Shown here in pieces: positions 1 to 24,055 of a stretch of 64,000 nt of DNA (positions are counted from its first letter, which is position 1; every line of letters starts with the position of its first letter). Source of the DNA: Phalacrocorax aristotelis. Taxonomy: Eukaryota; Chordata; Aves; Suliformes; Phalacrocoracidae. The stretch lies in NCBI RefSeq assembly GCF_949628215.1, contig NC_134279.1:56470266-56534265 (forward strand). Reading direction: 5' to 3'. The notes under the pieces are model-generated. The model worked only from the letters and a program-made list of their open reading frames with translations. It did not search any database and had not been told where the DNA came from. Made by a program: the position numbers and the translations under genes.

Positions 1-1509
1 TTTTTGCATAAAACACTTCACAATCTATTGAGCAAACACCCTACAAAATGGTAAAAAATATTGTATTTTCTATATGTTAACTGTTGTTTCAATATTCCTG
101 GAAATCATGTTATATTAATTTAATGCAAGGATAAGCCAATATAATTACATACCTACACTTCAAACAAGTCTACCTCAAGAAACAGGTTTTCTTTATCATG
201 ATTTATTTCAAACTGAGCTCTCCTGGAGTGCAAATACATACTGTACTTCACATGCCTCTGTATTTTGATGTCTCCACAAGATTTGAAAGAAAATGCACTA
301 CACTGACACAACAGAAAGGATACAGCAAAAACTAAAAACAAAAATAAAATTAAGATGTTACTGTCCTTTCTATGACATAAAAATATTTCTTTCCTATAGA
401 TAAAAGGCTGCTGCACCATGCTGCTTGTCTACCTGTTTTGGCATTCTCCACAACAACTTTTGAATCTGTTGGCTAATTTTCAATATGTTGAACAGAGAGG
501 CAGAGCTCTTAATGCTAATTAAGTTTCTACAAATTTCATGAGAATAGACAACTACTAGGAGGTAAGAAATCTTGTCTTTGCAACGGGGAAAAAGAGCAAA
601 ACACACCTCAGAATTACTAGACACCAAAGAATCCACCTGAGAACAAGCTATTATGTGTGATTCTGCCGTAACGAAAATCTTCACCTGAAGTTTCTGTCTA
701 GGTGGGTATTAGATATTAAAGAACCACAAGATACTAATTTGTTGTCAATCAGGCTCAGTTAGTTCTGGTACCATAGAACTAAGGTTTCTCTCAAAATTAA
801 TTTTCCCCTTGTAGGAAACATCAACAACATAAGTGAACTTGTTATACTTTGTTAGCATATCCATATCCAGGCAGTCTCTCCAAGGAACAGAAACTGAACT
901 CTTCAAGATATTTTGTACATAAGGCAAAGAAGCACAGCAGTTTTGGGAGGGGTTCCAGCAATCCTAGTACAGAAGTGTTATACAGGAAAGACATAGTTTA
1001 AGATGAGAAACTCCAGAAAAAATAAAGTTCCTTTCACTTTTTTGGAATTCATTAATTTGAGCAGGTCAGTTAACTCAATTTTAGACTTTTTTTCTGCTGC
1101 TTCCAGCAGAAAAAAAAGCAGGACGGGGAAGATATGAGTCAGAAGCTGAAAGGTAGCTAAGTTAGAAGAGACATGAGAACAAGGACTCCAATCTGAAGTT
1201 AAAAGCTTTGTGGAAGGAGAGGTATAGTTGGAGCCATACAAAGCAGTAGTTCTGGTAACTGCTGGAAATCAACAAATCCATCCCACATAGAATTAAGGAT
1301 GTTATGGTCTCATGCAGTGGGTTTCTGCCCTTGGATTTGAATCTATGTTCTTCTGGGTTACTTTCCTCCTTCACAAACATAAATAATATGAATGCCATAT
1401 AAGTTAAAACAGGGAGTCTTTTCTTCGGCAGTGACAGGGATTGAATGCATGGAGAAGGATGTGAATGCTTTCCCCAGATACTTTTCTAGATTTCTACTAT
1501 TGCTAGTTT
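1..1509. other. Gene-free AT-rich flank upstream of YIPF7
   Basis: I see no exon, recognisable repeat or RNA gene here. Short open frames on both strands show no similarity to a family I know and lack splice context. By analogy with human 4p13, GUF1 would lie further left, head-to-head with YIPF7, but I could find none of its GTPase motifs in this stretch, so it is probably outside the window. Confidence 0.5.
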
Positions 1510-2096
1510 GTGGACTCCATGAGCTGCATACTGTTCCTATTCATTTTGTAATTCTCAGTGGATTTAGCTATCATGGACTTGTTCCAGATCCATATAAACA
1601 GTCAACATGTGTAACTTCCTTTGGCAAGGGGTTCCACAGGTCTGTCACCCATGAACCTTTTGTTTCTTTGCTTTGAACCTAATACCAACCCTTTGTGGGT
1701 TTTCTTCTTGTTTCAGAAGAGAGTCAACAGTTTATGCCTACCCACCAGCCCATGCTGCTCATAATTTTCTAAACCACTACTAATTGTTGCTCTGCCAGCC
1801 CAAGGACTCCTTGCTGACCTGGTTGTTCCTCACATGGAGCCCACTCCATACACACCTCCCCTGTCCTTCTGTCAGCACGTCACCATTCTGCTAAAGGCTC
1901 TGAAGCGGGGGTGCTAGAACTGCTCATAATATTCAAATTGTCAGCGAATCACAGATTTATACAGTGGTATAATGATCACTTTTATTGTCTTTTCCTTTCC
2001 TAATAATTTCTAACAGTGGAATCATGTTTTTGACTGCTAGTGAGTATTGATAAGTAAAACTATTCATGAAGGAGCCCATAACGTCTTCCTGGTTTG
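1510..2096 (-). mobile_element. Old CR1 LINE fragment, 3' region, minus orientation
   Basis: The + strand reads as the reverse complement of the CR1 3' region found in old sauropsid copies. Recognisable blocks occur in the right order: a GGGGTTCCACAG block near 1628, a block about a GGGGTGCTAGAACTG site near 1909, a 'sequence just before ATTTATACAGTGG' block near 1950, a TTTTTGACTGCTAG block near 2027, and a CGTCTTCCTGG end near 2084. Spacing between blocks is roughly that of an uninterrupted element, with many substitutions and small indels, so the copy is old. No coding capacity remains. The boundaries are approximate. Confidence 0.68.
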
Positions 2097-5000
2097 TTCA
2101 AGCGTAACAAACTTGTTCAGCATAAAAAAGAAAAACTGGTAGCTTTGGATTTCTTTTTTTTTTTTTGGCCTCTTACCCACCTGTCAGAGGAAGGGATGAG
2201 GGTGTTACAGTAGATGTGTCTGAGGCTTGTACGCATAAAATTGATGTAGTAGACACTTTATATAATGTAAATAATTAATTTGCTAAAAATTACTTCGCAG
2301 GAGCAGTAAATGGTATATTTCTTGGCAACTACATTTTCTTCTTTTCTGTAGAAACACATTTGAATAATGTTTGACTTATAAAATTATTAATGGTGCCTGT
2401 AAATGAAAGTAATTAAGCTTAGGGCTTACTGAATTAATCCTTAATGTGATTAATTACATTTGAAAAAAATTATAGAATAATTAACAAATTACTATAATGG
2501 ATTTGTCGTACTTGTCAGTTAACTTTGAGTAATAAACATAGGATTATATAGCTGATTCTATAGCCAGAATTCTATAGTCTTTTCTATCTTATCTCATTTA
2601 ATCTTGTGCTATCTATTAAAAAAAGTTTATTACAAATGTTTAAAATATTTTAATGACCACATTTTGTCAAAAAACTGAAAATGAAAATGTAAGTTTATGA
2701 AAACTGATGATATTTTATTTTTTCCTGCTTTGTCTATTTTTTTTTCAGGAAAGATGGAAACAGTAGGTAAAAGAAACTGTAGCAGTTCAATGTAGAAAAA
2801 CATGTTTAATTTCGTATAGAAGTCCTCACATTTTTCACCAACTTTGTTAATGTTTTTTAAACTCATCAGCTTCAGATCTTATTTTAATTTTTGATGATTG
2901 GACCTCATTCAAATGATTTTTTCCCTCGAAAATTAACATCCTGTGTACCTGTCAGTCTAAGTGGGGTTACACTCTGTTCTAAAGCCTTGAGGTGCAACAA
3001 TTTATTTTTTCCTTACGTTAACGCGTGCGTGACAGCCTTCTCTACTGTGGTATGTCAATGATGGACTGAACATCAGGTGCCTGAAGAAATGCTCAGCTGA
3101 GGCGTGCCTTTGCACACTCTACTGACTTGTACCAGTAAATACTGCCTGCGTGCTCCTTCCACACCAAACTTCAACATGTAATATTTGTTATAGCTATTAT
3201 GATCATGGACTCATCTGCCTTTCCTAGCCCCTCTCTGATCCTTTTCAGCCTTATAATTTTTATCACCTCAGAATGGTTTGTTTAATTTTGTAATTAGAAT
3301 AAATGGGCAAAACCCTACCAAATCAGGATTTTTCTATGCCTAATTTTTTTTTTTAATTACCTTCCTGAAAGTCAGAAGTTAATCCTATATCATTCCTTCC
3401 GCGGATTTGGTATAACAAGATCAAACCGTTATCTAAACTGACATGATTAGACATTATAGAGATTAGCGGTTTGCTAAAACTGAAACTGAAAATTCACCTT
3501 ATTGGGTGTAGCAACATGAATTGTTATTCTGGAAATGGCAGCAGAGAAATTTAACAGCATGAGGAAGTTTTAACAATAACTGTAATAAATACCATAGTCA
3601 GATTACCTTTAAGTAGCAGAAACAGATGTTATATTTCTCTACTTCTTACCATCTTTCAGTTCTGGGCTCTTTTTTGGACATATATACTGAATGAAAACTC
3701 GGTGTACTTTATTTTCTCTTATTTAAAAATGCATCTATAGTATAGTTCTTTAAAAGCATTGTAGGTCACGTACTAGCAGGGCATGATTATTCTCCTAATG
3801 AAATGGAAGTCATTTGACCTTCAACCTCACAGAATTTAATATGTGCCTGAGGCACAGGTTAATGTCCTGATAATACATCCCATTTAATGTCCCATTCCTT
3901 AAATTAGCCAACCCAAGTGCTCGTTGGGAATCTCGCCGATAAATACATGAAAAAGGCAGCACCTATTATGGCTGGTTAAGTTACCTGATACTAAACTATG
4001 TGTAAATAGAAAAGCTTTCTCTGAAGTTGAAATACTATTTCAAAATCCATACTGTGCTACAAGTTTTCTAGCAGACAGGACTATGGAGCAGAGGTTCCTG
4101 ATATTTTATTCAATACAGGTCAGGTAACAAAAAGGATATCACTCTGAGCATTGCATGAAAAAATTAACCATGAATCTGATGCCTGCACATTCAATAAAGG
4201 CCCTCAAAGCGCAGAGCAAGGTTCCCTGTCTTTTAAGTAGAAGCTTGCCCTGATCCTGGGTGGTGGGTTCTGCACTGCAAGAGACTGCTTTGCAGATGGA
4301 CGAGAGCTCCTGGGGAAGTGATGGGGCAGAGGGATGTGCCTGGAGAGTGGGACCCTGGCCTTGGTCCAGCGGGTGGACCTGGCCCCCTGCTGCCTTAGCC
4401 GTCCCTCCCTCTGCTGTTGCGGTCCCAGGGAGCATCACGTTCTCCCCAAGAGGCACACGATTGAAAGCTCCCGCTGCCAGCCACAAGGAATGGCTCTAAG
4501 GCCACATGTGGCCCATAGCCCACACTGTGGAAACATCTGCTAGAAACGTACCCCCATGTAAATGTACGTACCCTACTCGTTTAGTAGGTATTATTACATA
4601 TTGTTAAAACTTTTTAATATCTAACAGCTCAGCTCATGAGGGCTCCACAAGCACCTTTATAACATCTACTTAAGAAGGAAGCTCTAAACTACAATCTAGA
4701 TTACTGGGTTGAAATATATACAACAGTATTTGTTCATTTTGTTCTGCTTTCTTTGCAGATTCCTATCCTCTTCTGCTTATTGTTGTTCGCTTTTGTTAAA
4801 TGCTAGCCATGATATTGACAGGCTGTGGGGGTTTTTTCCTTCATATGCATCTGTTCAAAGATCAAATTTAGAATCTTATAAATAGCACTAAGCTCATCCC
4901 TGGTGAAGCAATAGGATATTTAAGGTGTTCTCCAACATGTAAATTCAACAGACTGGAGTTTTCGTCAAATATCTTAAAAAGTAAGTAACCTTAACTCCAA

Positions 5001-5814
5001 ATTCTCTTGGAAAATAAATTTATCTTTTCTGAACTCTATTATACAGATTGTAGCATATCTGGTTACGTAATTATTTAATTCGTGGTAGTGACAGCAAAGA
5101 ACATTAAAGACTTACTGGAATTGAACTATTGGGGTAGAGGTACCAGCTAAAGTTTTTTAAAACATATTCCATGTAAAATCTTTGTTGAACAAATGAATAA
5201 CTGGTGTGCAATTCCAAATAATACCACAGTAAATAGCTTAGTGCAATTAATTTGTATTAAGTCATATTTACAATGTAAAAATTATTTCTCTTCTAAATTT
5301 GGAAATCCCACATGACTGGTCAGCAGTTAAGAAAGCAGTATAAGAACAACTACTGCTTCGCATGCTTTAGGTAAATTGGGCCCCCACAGATTAGTCTGAT
5401 TATGGGATACAATTTAGAAAATTTAATATGCAGCATTTCAAGGTCCCTGATGAAATACTGATCTTTATAACTTTTACCTTACAAAGAGATTTGCAAAGAT
5501 CTTTTCCATAAGCAGTGTGTGCTTGATAAATATAGAGATAACTGCGAGTAACCATGAGAGGAAAAGTGTATTTTTGCCAACAGCATTTGGAAAGTTAGAA
5601 AAGAGGGCAAAAGTAAAGAAAATGGGAAATGTTAGAAGAGATTAATATCTTACATGAAAATCTGAGTAAATTTGATATGGTATGGTTGTCAGGTTATATA
5701 ACTTCTCTGTCTGTTTTAAGAGTTTAACTACATAGATGCTAGCCAAGTGGTGAAACGTGCATATATCTATGCATTTACAGGGAAATCCTGCTGAGACCTT
5801 TGCCTAAATCACTG
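2097..5814. other. Intergenic, no gene seen
   Basis: The stretch is mostly AT-rich unique-looking sequence. It contains a T homopolymer at about 2153-2166 and a GC-richer patch at about 4190-4510, which is open in several frames on both strands for 70-115 codons. The patch has no recognisable domain or splice structure, and I could not assign it to a repeat family. Nothing else could be supported. Confidence 0.5.
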
Positions 5815-6035
5815 AAGAGCTTTAGCCAGCAGGAGAGAGGGGTCAGGGGGATCTCCTCAATGAATATAACCACCTGATGGGAGGGAGTACAGATGAAAAA
5901 GCCAGACTTTTCAAAACCCGATTGGACATGGCCCTGAGCAGCCTGCTGTCGGTGACCCTGCTTTGGGCAGGGGGTTGGACCAGGCAAGCCCCAGAGCCAC
6001 CCTCCAGCCTCCGGTTCTGTGGTTAGGGGACTCCC
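5815..6035 (+). mobile_element. CR1 LINE 3' end with internal deletion
   Basis: It begins in sequence resembling the C-terminal CR1 coding region (an AGGAGAGAGGGGTCAGGGGG block at 5829), then jumps to the classic CR1 3' segment: TTCAAAACCCGATTGGACAT (about 5912), GGTGACCCTGCTTTGGGCAG (5951), GGGGGTTGGACCAGG, and a GGTTCTGTGGTTAG end in place of the usual ATTCTATG-type tail. Relative to a full 3' end, roughly 200 bases are missing between the two parts. This is a 5'-truncated, non-coding copy in sense orientation about 1.1 kb upstream of YIPF7. Confidence 0.8.
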
Positions 6036-7113
6036 TAAACCGATGCACTGCTCCAAGCAGGTGTAACGTCTTTGCTGCCTGTGGCTCAGCATAAAGGTAA
6101 CACTGAGGTGAAACAGGAGCGGTTCTTAATCTTGTGGATACTCTTTCTCAAGGCATGGAATTACTTGCCTTGGTAGACCTGGCAATTCTGAAGCTGTTTT
6201 GTGGGTTTATAGTTAGCTGTGTTAATACCACAGGAAGCACTTAGACCAAATCTAAAAATAAAATATCTTTGCAATTTAAACCATTCTATAATGCAAAAAG
6301 GTACATGATGTTTTGCAGAACCAATGTGCTTCATTATGTTGCTTATATGTGACCCAGACAGCCGGTCCTGCCTACACACAGGACACGGGAAATGGGTGCA
6401 GTGTGTGCAAAATTCAAATAGTTACAAAAACAGGAATGACACCATGCCTGGTTAGTCATAACGTGGAAGGGAACACAGACAAGTCGTTCCTTCCTTAGTC
6501 TAATCAGTCCTTAGCTACAGGGCTGAACTATGGGTCAGCAGGAATGAAAGATGCGTTTTAACATGCTTTCTTTACTCTCCAATCATTCAGTATGCTGTCC
6601 TCTTCAAAGTCATGTAGCTAACCGGTGAGAATCTTTACCTGGTACTCCTAATGTGCCAACTACAGTGTCCTTAAACAGAAATCACACATTCTGTGAATGT
6701 ATTTGTATTTTTCTATTGTTTTATGATAGTAATATATGATATTGCAAAACATAAATAGCTGAAAATAGTACTTGTTTTTGAAACCCAAAATACTTCTTAA
6801 AAACATTAATTTCTAAGCATTCAGACATGGTCAGAATTTTTTTTGAAGTAGGAAAATTGTTTAAAACAATAGTTTACTTGATAGGCATCTTCTTTCAGAA
6901 TCACATTATTTTTGGTAATACTATCAAGGCAGGAAGTCTTGTATACCACTTGTAAATTAATATAGAGTAATTAATGATAACAGAAGATTAATTTCACTTT
7001 TTATAACAAAAGAAAGAGTAAATTTTTGTCACTTCCAAATTATCATTTGTTTCTACAGAAAGATTCTCTTGAGTTTGTGGATTTTGAGGTTTACCTTTTT
7101 CATTTCACTTCAG
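6036..7113. other. Immediate upstream flank of the first coding exon of YIPF7
   Basis: No TATA box, CpG island or clear promoter is visible before the YIPF7 start codon. This suggests that the real promoter and one or more 5' UTR exons lie further upstream. Two plausible splice acceptors occur just downstream: a pyrimidine-rich tract ending in CAG at 7111-7113, and a second ending in CAG at 7185-7187, directly before the ATG at 7189. Confidence 0.4.
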
Positions 7114-7188
7114 GACAGTTTGAAGCATAGATATTGGCTTGTTCCAAAGTCCGTTTTATTGATATTTATAATCATTTTTCCAACCAGA

Positions 7189-19002
<11,814 letters not shown>

Positions 19003-19246
19003 GATGTATTTTCTGGTAGCCTTATTACAGTCTGTTTATGGTTTTTGGAGGGGCAAGGGGTTATTTATTTATTTTTAGATTGCCTAGAGCTGCATTATGT
19101 TCCATTAACAAAATTAGATTATATGACTTACCTTTTATTTGCCTAATGGCTGATGATATGAAAAATCAAGCTAACAGGTAGATGACTGCAATAATGGTGT
19201 TTTGAAAGTCGTACAGCTTAAAGAAAAACATTTCTATTGAGAAGGT

Positions 19247-19273
19247 AATAAAAGTGAGAAAATATGAAATAAA
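19247..19273 (+). terminator. YIPF7 poly(A) signals
   Basis: Two AATAAA hexamers at 19247-19252 and 19268-19273 lie 245 and 266 bases after the stop codon and are followed by a T/GT-rich stretch (TGAGTGTTTATTATATAATA). They give a short 3' UTR with cleavage expected near 19285-19300. The call rests on motif and position only. Confidence 0.65.
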
Positions 19274-19791
19274 TGATAATTTAAAAAAATATTTTCTGAG
19301 TGTTTATTATATAATACATATACTAGAGAGTAATGGGAAAGCAATAATGTAAATATTTAATAGACCTAGTAAATCAAGTGAAAATGCAAATGTATTTGTT
19401 TAAAAAAAAAACCAGCTTGCCATCTTATATGTTATCTAATTAATATCCAGAATTTATGTGTGTGGGTTTGGGGTTTTTTAACAGAGGAGTGAGTGGCTCT
19501 GCTTTGTGATGTTAAAGAATTGTCCAACCACAGGTTGTTGCAACAGAGGGAGGAAACTAGAAACTAGGAATGTCATCTTGTTGGGTTTTTTTTAAGAGGT
19601 GTTGCTGTCCAAAACACTATTGTACTCTTTATAATGTACAGTAATGTTATATTTTAAAATTGCCACTAAACTACCGCCTGCTGTCACTGCAGAAAAGCAC
19701 TGTATAAAGCAAAGGCAACTCTTAAAAATGTCTCCTGAAAGGCAGAAATGTATTTGAGCAAGCAAAATACAAATCTCCACAATCTTATCTG

Positions 19792-19831
19792 CCCCACCCC
19801 ACCCCCCCACCCCTTCCCCCCCAAAAAAAAA
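19792..19831. repeat. C-rich tract followed by an A run
   Basis: The tract consists of several runs of four to seven C separated by A or TT (19792-19822), then nine A. On the minus strand this is a G-rich sequence with at least four G-runs, so it could form a G-quadruplex. It lies about 500 bases past the YIPF7 poly(A) signals. Confidence 0.6.
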
Positions 19832-20235
19832 TTCTGTTTGCTGCTTTTAGTTTTACAGGAACCTAACATTTTTATAATAGCAATGAAGCACAGAATGCGC
19901 AAGATATTTTTGAAAATATAATAGTAGAAGTAGCAAGACATCAAGAGGAAATGGAGATGTGTGTGGAGTCCTAACAAGAAAAATCCAGTAGGCAGTGGTA
20001 GAGAAAATGAATGTAGCTGTAGAAAGGGCTAGGGAAAAGAAATAGATTAAATAAAGAGAAATGTGAAGGAAATAAATGGCAGCAGATTATTTCATCAGTG
20101 TTTTAGGGTGTCTGCCTTCTTGATGAAGATTGTTATGGTCTTGATTATCCCCCAATTTATAAATTATTTTGAACTTTTCAGTGAAATGCCTACAAAATAT
20201 TTCTCTCTAGACAGAGGACCACTGATTCTGTGAGA

Positions 20236-20300
20236 GAGGGTCCGATACTGCAAGCACTTACACAGAAGCTTAGCATGGCAAAACTGCTCAAGAATATGTA
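20236..20300. repeat. Partial copy of an old palindromic sauropsid repeat
   Basis: GAGGGTCCGATACTGCAAGC followed by ACTTACACAGAAGCTTA matches the start GGTCCGATCCTGCAAGCACT TACACACAAGCTTAA that I know as one arm of an ancient palindromic (MITE-like) element found in birds, crocodiles and turtles. Only one arm is clear. Confidence 0.5.
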
Positions 20301-23300
20301 AAATTAATTGTCTTCCTAATCCTTTTCAGGTCAGAGGTAAATTAGATGATCAATTTGTTCTCAAGGTAGTGATTCCATTTCTGAGTTGAAAGAGCCTTTG
20401 CTGAAAATATTTCCCATTTCTGGCATATTTGAGTTTTTTAAGAACTTTCGTGCAAACCATTCTGGAATTCATTTTACTGAACTCCAGTGGAACTAATTCA
20501 GACTAGGGGTCCTGAGAAGCAAACAAAAGGTAACGTGTACTTAGCCAATTCCTTAAAACGTCACAACTCATTTATGGAAAGGTACTTGCTGTGTTTATCC
20601 ATTTCTTTGTTGCAAGGCTAGGAACACAAGCACAGAGAGGCAAAGTTGGAGGCATGACCCTGGAGCAAATTGTGACTATAACTAGGCAGGATTTGTTGCA
20701 TATAAATGGGAAGTGTGTGAATTTGGAAGATCAGCATTTGCAAGAGTGGCAGATTTGGCCCTGATGTATCACGGAGTAAATTTGCCACTAATGAAGCACA
20801 GATAAACATGTCAAGTGACTCCAGGGTGCGGGTATAAGATCAGACAGTTTGACTTGCCATGCACTAATGGCATTCTCTTGTCTGAATAGGGAAAGATTCA
20901 TATGGTTGCACTTCTTCAAAGTCCCAAAAGGATGGTTTAGAAATGTTTAGATCAATTTTTGTCCTAAACTTCCTATTATCATTCATACTGCCTAAAACAA
21001 GTATAAAATGGCTGTATTCCACAGCACTTTATTTTCATTTTCATCCTGAATGGCAGGGGAACCAGTGAATCAAGCCATCGATTTGTCTTTTGATGTCATA
21101 GACAAGTCAAATTACTTACGGGGAAAAGGAACACCTTGAAATTTTGCCACAATATTTGCAAAGCAAATGCTAGTCTAATTATAGTTTTATGTTTATTCTC
21201 TCAGAATTTATAACTTTTTTCTTTTCTTCATTGAGATGCATCTTCATTGTTTTGAATGCTAACTTCTTAATTTCAATATCTTCCCTTGCTTTACTGTTTA
21301 GCCATGCTGATTTCCTTTTTTCTGTTCCCAAGGGATTTGCAGCAAGTGGTATGCACTGGTGCTGTGCTCCCAGTATGGTGTTCTTCAGGGGTCTCTATGC
21401 TGCCTGTGAGGATTTAAATCTCTTAGCCATCCTCCTTCGACTTCTTTTAAACAAGATTCCTAATTTCTACATAGCTCTCCTTTCTGAAGGTCAGCACAGC
21501 CATGGGGATGCTTTTGGCCCTGTTACTCTTGTGTGCTTCCTGAATGTAAAAATATTAGGGTCACTATTATAAACACTTACTTCCTCAAAAATAAATGTTA
21601 TTTTGGTCTAAGGTCAGTTCAAAACATGTATATTTGGTAATATACTCTTGTTCTGCCTCTCTGGACAGGCCTTCCCAACACCACCTAGCTCTCCTGTATT
21701 GTCTCTTGTCTGGGCCATTGTATTTCACTCCCTCACATCATCCCATGAAAGTTTAGGTACAAGCCCGGCAAGCTGTTACTTTCAACTTGCCAAAGAGAGG
21801 ATTATAAAATAGTAACGGGTCACAGTGGTTTTTAATTCATGCTTCCCACCCCGAAGAGTTAAAAAAAATCACAAGACTTAAACATAAGCTTCAAAGCAAA
21901 AGGGAAAAAAATTATGGTATTGGAGGGTCAAAGTTTCTAATCAGTCTTTGGTTTCTTGATTTTCATAGCATGCACATGAAAATTCAATTCTGAATGTGTG
22001 TTCAGAAGGAAAATGGGCACGTATTTAGCTCCTTTCATACGGTGATACTAGTGTTGGACACAGGTTGTACAGGAGAGGTAGAGGAGACAAAGTGCTTGCC
22101 TGTCTTCCACTGCACTTCTTGTGTGCCAGACATATTCAAGGTCACCCTCAGAAACGAGCTTGCAGCTTTCTGCTGAAGTCTAAACATTTTGCTGTTCTAT
22201 TGCAACAAAATGCAGGCGAGAATGAAAGTGAACATATCCTGAGTGAGAGGAGACTGTAGTGTGGGTCGGAGTATGCAATGACAATAAAATGGTTCTCTGA
22301 ACAGCAGTGGCTGACAACACGTCAGGTTGCATCCAGAGACCTGCTCTCCTTGGCAAGCCAAGGGCCACATTTGTAGTACCAAAATTCCACTATTTATCAA
22401 AAATCACCTTGTCTCATATCCTCTCTAAAAGGTGATAATACAGGCCTTGAATAGTTTAAATGTTGGTAAACTGAATTGAGGATTGAAAGCTGCTGACACG
22501 TTGAACTGGACACATGCCATACTTCCTGGTGAAATAGCTCCATTTACAAAGGGTAATATTTTTCCATTTTCTGGCATGGAAGCCACAGAAAGCTTACATA
22601 CAAAAGCAGTGAAACTAATTTCATGACTACATTGTTTATGTCTCATTTGAGAATGAGACATGACAGCTCTGTCTTGTCTTAGACCTGTCTTGCCACCATG
22701 TTTATTTCAGCTCCGTGGTAAACAGCCATCTTCACATGTTGGATTTTTCTGTCCACTGAATGATCTTAACTGACTTTTGCAGTAATGTTGAATTACTGAT
22801 CTTTATTCATATCAATAATGGGTATAAGTGAAGCAAGAATTCAATAAATTGTGTCTGTTTTAAATTTCCTTTTCATTCCTTATTGTCTGGAGCATATTTA
22901 GTGGTCAGGCTGTTGTGGGCTTGTTTATGGCTGGTAGCCAAAAACATAGATATATATTATATACATATGCATATGTAAAAATAAAAATATACATAGGTAT
23001 GATGGGTTGCAAGACACAGGCTGCAACAAGTTCTGGGCAGCACGTCACCACTTTTTGAGGGCATAACATTAGCGATCTGGTGACCCAGCCTTGCCGATGA
23101 TACATATCCTTTCAAAGAAATCAGCAATTGCAGCATCTGATGAGCCTTATGGAGAATCACTGCACATAATGGCAAAGCTCACAGTGACATGATGCATTTG
23201 GTGGTTAATGTCTTTTCTGACAGACAACAAAAGGCTATTGGATCAGCAAGCAGTGGGTTACTACAGCATAATGGCTACAAAAATAAACGGGATAAGTAAT

Positions 23301-23979
23301 GTCAACCTCTGAGATCATTGTAATATGAAATTGATCTCTACCTGTGTTGGCATTACTTATGGATATGTTCCTTTTCAAAATGTGCTCTCTGTCAAAATTT
23401 GCCCTTCACTGATTCCGTGTTCATTTAGCCTCTTGCATGCTTGTTCTAAGCAAACAGCAATGGCACTGTTAGAAGTATCAATACTGTAGCTGTACGCCAT
23501 GACTTGTCTGCTTAAACAATCTCACCTCCTCAGTGTTTCCAATGGTGCATTCTTAGGAGAGGTCAGAGCCTGCACAAGGGCTGTGTTTCAGTTGTGTTTG
23601 CCAAGTGATTTTGAAAGAATAACATCTGCAGCAATGGCAATATGTTTGCTGTGATTACCACACACATTTATTAGACTTATGGTCTCATCATTAGCTTAAA
23701 AATGCCCAGTGACCTTGGTGCTGCATCATTGAACTAAATGGATGATGCAATTCACAGTGATCTGCATACAGTTGCATAATAAAGACCTTGGCCAACACAT
23801 ACCCTCTGCTATGGTAGTGTTTTAGTTACAATTTCAAAAAAAGAATGATTACCCTTCTTTTGCCATGATGTTAAGTGCAGTGGTAATGAGTGAAAAGAGG
23901 TCACAAAATCACTGAATACACATAATTGTAAACGTAACGGGCCACATGGGAAGCCACCAATTTGCAAAGAACAAGGGGT
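20301..23979. other. Intergenic, no gene seen
   Basis: AT-rich sequence without a recognised repeat or gene. A 127-codon frame at 21189-21572 (+) has no ATG-defined domain, biased composition or splice context and is judged spurious. A short AT-rich (TA/CA) stretch lies near 22950-22995. Confidence 0.5.
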
Positions 23980-24055
23980 AGATTTTCAGACACAAAGGTC
24001 AGTCCTATCAAAAGTCACTGAGACCTAAGCTCAAGTGTGTACTTTGGTGATTTTC
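23980..24055. repeat. Old palindromic repeat copy
   Basis: GGGGTAGATTTTCAGACACA AAGG, then GTCACTGAGACCTAAGC, then GTACTTTGGTGATTTTCC has the two-arm layout of an ancient sauropsid repeat (GGATTTTCAAAGGCACAAAG...AAAAGTCAATGG...CTTAGGC...CACTTTTGAAAAT). It is divergent but both arms and the centre are visible. Confidence 0.5.

Noticed and set aside
4190-4510. GC-richer patch as a possible gene or hAT-type DNA transposon end
   Set aside because: Some wording (GGCCACATGTGGCCC) is palindromic as in transposon ends, but no matching second end or target duplication was found.
1-7113. GUF1 exons expected head-to-head with YIPF7
   Set aside because: No GTPase motif or matching exon was found on the minus strand; the gene is probably beyond the left edge.
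21189-21572. 127-codon + strand frame, partly hydrophobic
   Set aside because: No domain, no splice or poly(A) context; T-rich strand favours open frames.
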